A stretch of DNA of 64,000 nucleotides from Mesostigma viride (taxonomy: Eukaryota > Streptophyta > Mesostigmatophyceae > Mesostigmatales > Mesostigmataceae): NCBI GenBank assembly GCA_009746045.1, contig RPFO01000167.1:2477648-2541647 (forward strand), given 5' to 3'. A program made the position numbers and the translations under genes. The notes beneath the pieces are model-generated. The model was not told the origin of the DNA, did not search any database, and saw only the letters and a program-made list of their open reading frames with translations. Positions 21,956-31,429 of the stretch are shown here, piece by piece (the first letter of the stretch is position 1; each line of letters begins with the position of its first letter).

Positions 21956-24900
21956 ATGACGAGCAAACGTCCTTTGACGCAACGCAGTTTGGCGGATGCG
22001 CTCGCCCATGAAAATGCGGCAGCTGCGGCTGCAGCTTCGCCATCAGGTCCGGCAGGCAGCGGTGACACTAGTCGTGCACTGGTAGCCACCCAGCAACCTC
22101 CCGGGCTTAAAGCCTCGCCATCGGCATCGCCTGACCCGAAACGCACCCGCCCAGCCGACAAAACAGGATGGTCCCGCCCCTCGGAACCGCGCTTTCGGTT
22201 CCACCCTTTCAAGGTCGATGATCACGACTGGAACAACATGTCTCCTGAGGATGCTATGGACTGCATCTTCTTCGGGGACTACGCCTCGCTTTACGACCTG
22301 TGCCTCCATCTCTCCGACCAAGGTCGCCTTCTCTGCAGCAACGGCAGCCCCTGGCTAGCCTCCGGCGCCATGCTTGGCTGCACCCGCCCCGAACTCCAGC
22401 ACACCGTCCTCAACTCCCTTCTCCAGCGCTCTGACGGCGAGATCTGGGCTCCATCCATCTGCGCCTCCACCCTCCGTTCCATCCTCACGGAAGCCTTTCA
22501 GCAGCACGTGACCCCCCTTGCTGCCGACATTTCAGCAAACGGCGGCACGCTGACTGCTGAACTTCCTCACATTTCCACCGCCGCCGCCTCCACCTCCACC
22601 GCCGTTTCCACCTTCACTGCCGACATCAAAGCCCAGCTCCTCGACCTCGACCAACGCCTTCAAGCCACCGCCACCGCCCTTGAGAGCTTGCATGACACCG
22701 CCGGCCTCACCGCCCAAGCGGTGCAGGAAATCGCTGCCCAGCCGGCACCTGCTGGCCCGGCCAGTGATGTTCCCTCCACCTGGGCGGACTTGCTTAAGCA
22801 GCACACCACCTCCACCACCTCCACCATCTCGGCACAACTCAAGCAACAAGCCCTCGACCTTCGCGAGGAAACCGACATCGCCCGGCGCAGCCACAATGTC
22901 ATCGTCAAGCACTTCGACCAGCCGGCAGGTGAGACCTCCACGAGCCTTCTTGAGGCATTTAAGCGCGACATTCTTGCCCCCATGCTACTTACTGGTGAGC
23001 TGGACATGTCGGCTGTCCGCCTCCCCCGCGCGCGGGGGAAGGCTGGCCCGGCACCCGTGCTCCTCACGGCCTTTAAGTACATGACGGACAAGCTGTCGTT
23101 CCTTAACCCCTAAATGGTCTGGCTGCCGATTTTCCGCCTAAAACTGAGTTACAGCCGACACGTCGGCCCCTTCTCGGGGGACCAAATGCCGCGAAAACTA
23201 TTGAGAATTAGGAAAAGTTTAGCTGAGAAGATCGAAAGTTTATAATTTTCCTCACAGCATGGTACTAGGGTTTGCATACTTCTGACAAAGTTATAGAGGT
23301 GTTCTGGCCGGTCAAAGTACAAGGGGTCAGGGTACTTTTTCACGTACAACGTGCATTCCGGAAAACGACGACCTGGCCATGGCGGCTTGTGCCCACGCAT
23401 GGCATTTACGTTTTCGTACGAATTTTCTGACCAAACTCAGGAAATTGATTTTATACGTCCTAAAGATGACACAGGCCAATTTTTGGTTCGCGGGAATGCC
23501 ATTTGATAGGTGTCGGCAGCGTTCTTGCTGGAAAAAACTGCGATCAGGCCGGACGATAGAAACGTTGACAGCAATACCTTTCCGCCGTATTTTAAAGGAT
23601 ATATTGGTGTCTTTGTACTTTTTATGATACATAGGCCGCGTAAACGTGCAAGGGTGGCCAGAAATCGCCGAATCCAGCGACCATGCTGCACAACTTTGGT
23701 GTGCCGAAATGCGCCATTTTGCGGCCACCGCCTGGGCCAAGGTAACGCCATCCATGCCTGGTAAAGCTTAATCATCATTTTCCTATCGATGTTTGACGTC
23801 TATATATGCGTTCTAGCTTGTGTAGCACATTCTTTTTGCATTATTCATGCTCTTTCTTGCTTGACCCTGGCCTGGCCCCTTTCTAAAACACCCTTCTTAG
23901 ATGCTTCCCTCAGTCAGTTGACCTGCCACAGGGTGATGGTGATAAGTTTTAGAGGCTGTATGGGTTTTAATACCTCCATATATGTTTGTTATACATTTCC
24001 CACACACATATTGCATGAGTGTGAGGCAGTTGGCTGGTCTCTGTGGCATCATCAAGCATGTAACCGGTGAGTAGAAGCTTCCCATTGTCAGCATGTGCCA
24101 CCAGGTGTGCTGGCCATCACCTGGCAAGCTATAGCAGCTTAGGCCTAGTTTATCCTTGCTAGGGCAAGCTGAAATAGGCTTAAAATCACTAGTTTGTTGG
24201 TGGCTGCCTCCTAGAATGCATGCCTTGCGTAGGGTATCCGTACCACGTTACCTACGTGCATGGACAAGGTGGCACCTGCACATAGGTGCCATGTAAGGGC
24301 AGTGTGATGACGCAGTTATGTTTCCCCATCATTGTGGAAGGGAAATGTATTGTGTGGCATGGTTGGGGGCCATATTAGTAGGTATTAGTAGGTAGTATGC
24401 CCACTCCTACCCCCTTGGTTGCTTTTTACCAACGGTACCCCTATGGGCTGTACTGGGTGTAACTGCTGGTATACCCACCCAAATGATGACCCCAATGGCT
24501 CAAACTGTTCAGCAACTAATTGTTTATCATCCCTGAAGTGGTAGGTGCCTAGCTCTTACAACATAATTCAAAATGCATATTCTACCAAAAATGAAAACGC
24601 TCGTCTTGACCCCCCTGACTTTGACGGCAGTTATACATGGCCTACCCTGCATATATGTAAGGTTGTGATATACCAACCCGAAGGGCAACTCATGGACATG
24701 CTTGGCCCCCAAGGACAGCCATTGGATATGGGTGGGTTGGATGGCATCTGGTTTGCAAAATTGTGAAGTTACAGCCGATGCATCGGCAGTATTTCTGCCC
24801 ATTTAGGGGTTAAATGCCGCAAGAAGCTCTCGAGGACTCGCTTCACGCTGGACGACGACTTGACCCTGGCCCAGCAACAGCGGCGACGCGAGCTATGGCC

Positions 24901-25012
24901 GACCTACCTTCAGCTCCGGCACAGCGCAGGGGGGAAGCCGGTATACTGGAGGGGGGCGGTCATCCACGTTGACCACAAGCCCTGGCAGCCCCCTCCTGCC
25001 ACCCCAGACTAG
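21956..25012 (+). pseudogene. L1 ORF1-like retroelement protein, split by a TTAA transposon
   Basis: The 5' part (21956-23106) encodes 383 residues: a basic/Pro-rich start, a long Ala/Thr/Ser-rich middle that looks helical (QLLDLDQRLQATATALESLH), and then a segment like the L1 ORF1 RNA-binding core (RRSHNVIVKHFDQPAGETS; AVRLPRARGKAG). A stop then appears only because an element is inserted at 23107-24809. After the second TTAA the same frame resumes (24814-25012) with CRKKLSRTRFTLDDDL, QQQRRRELWPTYLQLR and KPVYWRGAVIHVDHKPW, ending TAG. This is the KRR.LWP...KA....WRG pattern of ORF1 C-termini. The undisturbed gene would have about 449 codons. No endonuclease or RT follows; the 3' UTR and hairpin come straight after. 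Confidence 0.65.
23107..24809. mobile_element. piggyBac-like element, 1703 bp, TTAA target duplication
   Basis: TTAA flanks both sides (23103-23106, 24810-24813) and the ends are perfect 11-bp inverted repeats CCCCTAAATGG. A paralogous empty site with one TTAA is at 35171-35190. Near both ends the same-orientation sequence GTTACAGCCGA..C.TCGGC (23148-23167 and 24768-24787) holds a 14-bp palindrome. No transposase is recognised; frames are under 145 codons, so it is likely non-autonomous. Assignment to piggyBac rests on TTAA and the CCC start; other TTAA-using superfamilies are possible. Confidence 0.8.
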
Positions 25013-25460
25013 GGAATTCATACCAGTAGTGTAGATTAGTCAGGCTTAGCCTAGCATGTGGCCCACGCGCATGTGCGCCCATAATGGCCCCCATGGATGT
25101 TGTCTACAGAATTTAGCCAAGCCCTGCCTATAACGGGACCCCCATGGATGTTGCATTAAGAATTGAGCCATGCTATGCCATGCAGAGAGATGCTCTCTGT
25201 CGAGAAGCCATGTCCTAGCTCTTGTATAGCCATGATGATCTTCCTCCCTCACAGGCATGCTCCCCCCTTACCCGGGCATAGCGTGATAGACCATGAGGGT
25301 GCAGGTGCCCTGGTGCACCTAGAGCAGGGGTAGCTTACATTCCCACCCTTGCATGAAGTAGCCTAGAATGTATGATAGGCCATATGCCCCTTCTCTGGGC
25401 TATGTGCTACATATACTCCCAACGGAGTTATGTTACAATTCAATTCAATTCAATTCAATA
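25013..25460 (+). mobile_element. 3' UTR, terminal hairpin and (CAATT)n tail of the ORF1-type element
   Basis: The stretch after the ORF1 stop matches 35385-35850 (GTGGCCCACGCGCATGTGCG, CCCATGGATG, GGGCTATGTG). It ends with hairpin ACTCCCAACGGAGT at 25415-25428, then TATGTTA and (CAATT)n. Confidence 0.7.
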
Positions 25461-25482
25461 ACTCCGTTGGGAGTATATATGT
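25461..25482 (-). mobile_element. Second 3' hairpin, antisense, sharing the same tail
   Basis: AATAACTCCGTTGGGAGTAT ATATG is the reverse complement of the hairpin at 25412-25430. Two 3' ends therefore meet tail-to-tail around one (CAATT)n run. Confidence 0.65.
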
Positions 25483-25522
25483 CGGCCCCTCAACCGGCCA
25501 GCCGTCCCGGCCCCCTCCCCCC

Positions 25523-26237
25523 TGTTACAAGCAAAAATGACTTTGTTGTTACATCCTTTGTTTTGTGAATGTTTGGCTTTTATTCGAGGACTTTTGGATC
25601 AGTATTGAGAAAGTTAGGAGGTTTCTAAGACGACGGTACTTGGAGCTATTACTTTGTCAACCGACTGGTAGGAGCCCTCATTGGTCGTGGCCTGATCCAC
25701 GTGGGGTTATAGTTTGTTGGTCGGTACTATTGAGTCTTAAATGCTCCTTTGGGACTTTAGTGCTTACGACAGATTCAGGATCTCATGGAAAGATTCTGCC
25801 AGGCTGTGTGTGGTGTTGTTCTGTTTTGTGTGACTAGGATGGATACGAAGATCTTGTATAGAATTCCATGATTCTGATTGCTTCTCTTCAGGCTAAGGTT
25901 GAAGCAAGTTCTACAAGCACGTCGATATCAAGGACGTGGGGTCGCCATTGTTGCTACGTTGGTTTTGATTCATCATGGTATAATAAAGCTTGTCTTTGTT
26001 GTCCATTCATAAGAGCCCCTTGGCTATAGACGTCCTTCAGTTCCACAGAGGTCGTCTATACACGAGCTTGTCTTTGTGTCTACAAGGGGTTGTGATTCCC
26101 TAAATCACGTGCTGTGGAATTTCCATCTCAACGTTGCTCGGATACTTGAAGATCTGTAACTCAAGAAAGCAACCCAGGTAAAAGATCTTTCATATTTGGA
26201 CTATGGATAATGCAGATGATCATTTTTAGTCGTTACA
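25523..26237 (+). mobile_element. LTR of an LTR retrotransposon
   Basis: The 715-bp segment begins TGTTACAAGC and ends CGTTACA (TG...CA boundaries). One base after its end lies TGGTATCGGAGG (26239-26250), close to the plant-type initiator-Met tRNA primer-binding site TGGTATCAGAGC. An AATAAA-like signal sits at about 25980. Only about 170 bp of internal sequence remain before another repeat, so this is a 5' remnant; no gag-pol is seen. Confidence 0.6.
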
Positions 26238-26413
26238 TTGGTATCGGAGGATCTCTACTTTGGTGTTTCTCTTGAAGTTGTAACCTTCCGGGTAGTACAA
26301 CGTTGATCAGATGTCTGTCATCCGAGAAGATTCATAGAGTTGCGGAAAACTTACGGTGATACAGAGAGAGACACATCCTTATGTGACTGTCTTGCTCTTT
26401 CACACTGGAAGTC

Positions 26414-26690
26414 AGCCGTAACCATTGTCTCTCAACCGCTGCCTTCGATCCGGGCCGGAGGGCGAAGCTGCAGCCGGAGCTGCAAACGTATTTTCAGGGT
26501 TTAGCGCAGCCGCCAGGCTGCGTTGCGTAGAAGAGCGTTTGCTCGTCATGCATTGCGTTATAGCTTCGAACGGAAAATTATATCAGTGTGTGCGTCTTAG
26601 AGAGACGAAGCGATTGTGATATTAATTCACGGCCCGAATTTGGTGCTCCGCCGTCAGCCATGGCTATCTCGTGGCTCGTGGCTTGGCTCA
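26414..26690 (-). pseudogene. 5' leader and first about 45 codons of an ORF1-type element, antisense
   Basis: The minus strand has GCCATGGCTGACGGCGGAGC, a leader matching 21827-21955, then ATG at 26549 with MTSKRSSTQRSLAAALNPEN, clearly the same protein start as 21956 (MTSKRPLTQRSLADALAHEN). It is cut off after an Ala/Pro stretch at about 26414, where it abuts the LTR remnant. Confidence 0.7.
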
Positions 26691-26699
26691 ACGCCGTGG

Positions 26700-27488
26700 C
26701 ACGATCGGGCCTTAATGCTCGATCAACGACAATAATGATTAGATGTGGGGATCGACAGGACACAAACTTGCCACACCCCGTGGTGAAGGGGGAATGGTGT
26801 GCGCTGGTGCCTTCCGCAGTCCGCACTACTGCCTGTGATATCCTTCATACATGCAGCCATGCAGCGAATGGCACCAATAAATGCTGGTGGCGCGCACGCG
26901 ATCCAGAGCTAGGATGGCCCAGAGAGCCTCCCAGCCAGTAGAGGACCGTGTCGAATTAGCCTTGATGTAGCTAGTAAACAAAAATGAAGACTAGCGGAAA
27001 ACCATCAAGGCAAATGCGACACACCTCGACCAGCCGGCGCGCGACAAATTGTACAGCTAGTCATGACAGTGTTACGGGTATGCTCCTGTTTTCTCCCCAC
27101 GGGCCCCGCGGCCCGTTGCTAGCCAGGGTAGAAGTCCGCAGGTGGAGGTTATTGGTCCTGAGGATGTATAGCCGCTACACTACCGCCTCGTCTGCCATTA
27201 CAGTAGAGGACAGCTCGGATGAGGATTACATCCCCATCTAGTGCCTAACGGTTGGGGGATGATGCAGACGATATTTGTTTAAACTTTTGTGTAATTATTT
27301 TTCTAATTCAAGATTAGCATAGTACTCCGTGGCATGCCTTTGCGCATGACACGCAAGTACTTACTTACTTATACAGTGTTACGGCCACGACGGAAACCCA
27401 TCTGAGACTCACCCAGGTGTGCCAGGGTACAGCGCAGCACGGAGCCTGTGCAGCATCATGCGCATGAAGACTGTAACATTCATATGTG
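26700..27488. other. No gene; contains a dispersed 3'-end repeat
   Basis: 27285-27375 (TAGCATAGTACTC ... GCGCATGACACGCAAGTACT then TACTTACTTA) matches the reverse complement of 40855-40940. The repeated TACTTACTTA end looks like another retroelement tail. Confidence 0.5.
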
Positions 27489-30400
27489 GATGCATTTCCA
27501 TGATTTGAGTTTGTGGACGCTTTGTGACCTGCATGCATGCACGTGTTTGCACGTGCAATATGGGCATCATTGCCGGCATCTTTTACATTTTTTTTTTCAA
27601 ATAGTGGCATAATATGCGATTTCATTATTTCTAAATGATTTGTGATAAAAAAAACTTTTTTTCGGGGACTGATTTCACTCCAAAAAAATGTTTTCCTAGC
27701 GAACTGCAAAGGAATTTTCTGTTGCGATTTCCGACTTTAAACGCCCCCAGCAATAGGGTAAAAAAGACGCCCCCAGTCCTTCCACAACGTAACTTGGAAC
27801 GCCATGCGTCCAGGAGTAGATGTCTCACTTAATATAGGTTTGCAAGGAGCCTGGCACAGTTAGTACTCCTATAATTATTTACAAATGAGCTGTGCTCCTA
27901 CACAGTCCATGTAAGATGGGGCCATGGAGGCCACAGTCGCAACCCATGGGCTGGCAACACATCTATCTATTGCTGCCGCCGCCCATCTTGGGCACTGAAG
28001 CCAGTGCAGCAAAAGAATAGCAGGGCCTTGAGTCTAGGCCCAGGTTCATGGCCCTGCTGTTGTTTGGCCGGCGATGCATCCATCCATTGCCGCCGCGTAA
28101 AAACGATTACAAAGTACGATGTCCCAGGAAAGACATGCACAACATAAACTTATGTTGTGCATGTCTGTCCCAGTGTGGTACTATCCAGTACCACACTGGG
28201 AAAGGAGAACCAATCCTGGAATCATGGCGGTGCTGCCTTAGTAGAGTGCCGAGAGCCTCTACAAGCCTAGGCCGTCAAATAGCAACGTGGCACAGCCACT
28301 CCGCTGTACACCATTGGCGTGGTGGCACAGCAAGCCTAGCTCTCGATCTGCACAGCGTCATGCGCGCTGGCATGATTATTATTCAGGGATGACAGAGGGG
28401 CGCCCCTTTCAAAATGTCCGGAGGCCCCACTGACATACAGACATTGACGTCAGGCAGCATGCATATACAGTGAGCAGCTGCCTGGAGTGAATACTAAGCA
28501 GCCATGTGAGCACCAATCGTGGGCAGCAATGGTCTTCTCTGCGACCCAACCACGCCTGAGGCTCAAAGCTGTGGGCGCGGCTGGCACCGGCCAACAAAGC
28601 AGACTGCCCCAGGAGCGATGGTAATGATATCGGCTTGCACGTAGCTGTTGGCGGGGCTGCAGGAAATTATCCCTAGTAGCTGCAGGCCCCTTTTTTCCCC
28701 TAGTGGAGCCACTCAGTGACGCAGGAAGCGAGATTTCTAGCCAAACAAAGGCATCGCCCATATGTTGCGACGCCAAAGAATCGGGAACTAACACCTGGTG
28801 GATCCTGAACCACCAACTGAGGGATACGAGCGTGAATTATGCACAATGCCCGAGTAAAGCCGGTAACTGCAGCAGAAAGCATTAGCAGCGGGCAGACCTT
28901 TTGGCGCTGGGCAGATATATACTGCCATCCAGCACAAAGCGTCAGTTGTCTGCCACAAATTGGGCTGCCATCACGCACAGCCTGGGCGCCTCAAGGCTCC
29001 GAGGGATGAGAAGTATCTCCTACAGAGGGTGCTGATGGCTCACGCCACTGGAGAAAAGAGGTCGGAAGCCCCATGCCAGTCGAAAGCCTCACGCCCGTTG
29101 AGAAGAGAACAAAAGCCATCCATGCGGTTGACTACTGTAGCAGAGGGACTGGCCTCAGAATTGGACGCCAAACTCGGTTTGCAACCACCGGAGCACCTCT
29201 GGGTCTCTGTCCAGGGTGGAGTCGAGAAGCTCCGACAGCATGCTCGGGTGGCTGTTCCGTTGCGCGAACCCGCAGCACTGGCAAGGAGTGACGTGGCCGC
29301 TGTCGAAATGGCCGGCTCCCGCCGTGGCCATGGCCTGCACGACGATGCTTTCCCGGACGGCGTCCATGATTGCCGACAATGTGGTGGCCGACAGGTTCAG
29401 CCTTTTCATCGCGTACATGAGTTGGGGAACGTCGATAAGGTGCGGCGCTTGCAGGCCTTCTTCAGCAATAGCGCCATGATCGGAACAGCTCGACGCCAAG
29501 ATTGGGTCACTGTCGGGCACAGAACTGGCGGCGGCCCGTGGGCTGGAGACAGCTTGAACGCCGGGGTTGTAGTGCTTCGCGCGGCCGGGCGTGGAATTCC
29601 CGTCGAGGCTATTGCGGCATGGCTTCTGTCACGAAGAAGCAGAGTTGGCCATTAGATGACGAAAACGCAATTACAAACGCCTCAACGAATTATCAGATTA
29701 TGTTATCGATACCTCAGTGTGCAGGAAATGCTAACGAAATGTCGTCGCGGCAACGTAATCGACATAATTAAATTTTAGACCCAGCTAATTACATGCATCT
29801 TAATTCAGCACTGCAAGCTTACCAATTCAGAATAGTCGGCTGCCCATGCTAGAAGCTGTGTGAAGGACCGAAGCACAGCGAGCTTCAGGATCGACCAAAT
29901 CCCACGTTTCGGTTCGACCTTCCTCAGGCGTGAGCTCGCCACGAAACGGATGAGCAGCTGACGCATTCGCAGAAATATTCTCCAGACCTCTTTGGTTAAT
30001 GTTGATAGCCAAATTACACAGCTGCTGAAGCGAATGTTCTGTCTCGTGCAGACGTGGGTTGATATTCGAGAATCCTTTGGAGTTGAGATGCTTGGAAAAG
30101 TGCATTTTGTTGTCGTTGTTGGAATATCCCACGCCGGTCACTAGCAAGACAGAGATTGGAAAAATGAAACGTCCATGTGCCACTTGTGTCCTGCTTGTCC
30201 ACAAGACCATCCCTTTCGTTCAGTCGATATTTTTCTGTGGCGGGAACGGAACTCGGTACCTACCTACTCGGTAGTCGGTACTTTTAATTTTTAGTCCTTC
30301 GGAAAATTAGCCAATCGCTGAGTTGTCCACGGGGGCTGATCAATTGTCAACTGCGTTGCTGAATGTCAGCACCGCGAGAAGGGAGTTCTAAAGTTAGTTG

Positions 30401-30750
30401 AATCCCACTCGCACATGGGCATTCGTTGCTTCCAGGTACTTACTACCTACACCTCGCCGTTCAGTGTCCAAATCTCTGCCCCTGTGCGGCGTGGGGAACA
30501 ACAAAAGGAGTCAAAGGACCGGTAAATCCCAACAGTAGAGCGTCAGCATAGGTCAGCATTTGCTCAGCTGTTCGCAGTCTTTATGCCGCCGCTACTGTTC
30601 ACGGTCTTACACGGTACACCCTGGGTACACCGTAACTATCAATACATATGAAACAACCTCGAAGAACCTCTCGAAGGACCTCGTGGAACCACCAGGTGCA
30701 AGCCGCTGCACGCAAGTCCATTTATTCAAGAATTTTTATTTGAGCAATTC
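27489..30750 (-). mobile_element. Left arm of a large inverted repeat (element copy 1)
   Basis: The arm matches 31430-34484 in opposite orientation over its whole length, with substitutions and small indels. In the minus direction it carries an upstream region (30750-29970), a two-exon gene (29966-29155) and about 1.66 kb of non-coding 3' sequence ending AAATCATGGAAATGCATC. No TIR or target duplication could be fixed at the ends. Confidence 0.75.
29155..29966 (-). CDS. Unknown 204-aa protein, two exons (copy 1)
   Basis: Exon 1 is 29966-29823 (ATG; ends GAATTG|GTAAGC) and exon 2 is 29625-29155 (after CGTGACAG). The join is phase 0. The N-terminal part is basic/hydrophobic (MRQLLIRFVASSRLRKVEPK; FTQLLAWAA). 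The C-terminal part has LIDVPQLMYAMKRLNLSATT, LSAIMDAVRESIVV and a Cys cluster CQCCGFAQR, ending LDRDPEVLRWLQTEFGVQF. I do not recognise the family. It is conserved with the copy at 32026-32848: all coding indels are multiples of three and exon 2 is 471 bp in both. Another frame of exon 1 is also open (ending ASSMGSRLF), so the start is less certain than exon 2. Confidence 0.6.
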
Positions 30751-31429
30751 TTTTGAGAATTCTGCAAAGCCAGAGTTGAGTTGAGTTGAGTTGAGTTGAG
30801 TTTATTGTTTATTCCCGCGCCGGTGGTCCGACAGCGGTTATTAAAGTGTTATTAATAGCCTTAGGTCCTTTCTCACCTGTCATTTGCCACGGGCCACCCC
30901 CATAAGGTCGGACCAGCGTCCAGCGGATGATGCCTCGACATAATTATGTTGTGGAGGCATCATCCGTTATGTCGCCCATCGGCTGCTGAAAATTCTTTGC
31001 GTGAGTTCCGTCCCTTGTTCCCATTTGTAACGTGCTCCTTCGCGCGCTCCGGAGATCCTTGCGCGCAACAGGAGAGTCTGTGGCTCCGCCAGCGCTCCGC
31101 GACAAATAACTCTGTCGAGTTGAGTCTGTGACGTTCGATCCGCTTACAGCACTGTGTCGAGTTGAGTGAATTCCCGCGCCGGTGGTCCGACAGCCGGGCG
31201 TGGGAGGAAACTCAACTGAACTGAACAGAACAGAGAGGCTTGAAGTAGCGTGCTTCTTCCGTCGCTGTGCTCCGGAGAGCGGGAGAGGAGGCTGCTGAAG
31301 CTCCGGATTACACCATTGTACAGGGATATTTGCATATCTGTTTGCTTCCGAAGACTGGAAGCTCGTTCGAATGGCCTCGGAAAGGGCACGTAAGCAGAGT
31401 TCTCGAAAGACTTGTTTTTTAATTAGTTT
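30751..31429. other. Centre of the inverted repeat
   Basis: Holds (GAGTT)n at 30776-30801, a hairpin at 30928-30968 (GGATGATGCCTC/GAGGCATCATCC stem with an ACATAATTATGT core), and two direct copies of CCGCGCCGGTGGTCCGACAG at about 30817 and 31176. No gene is seen. Confidence 0.5.

Noticed and set aside
23107-24809. piggyBac transposase inside the TTAA element
   Set aside because: No frame shows the DDD core or Cys-rich end; frames overlap on both strands and are short.
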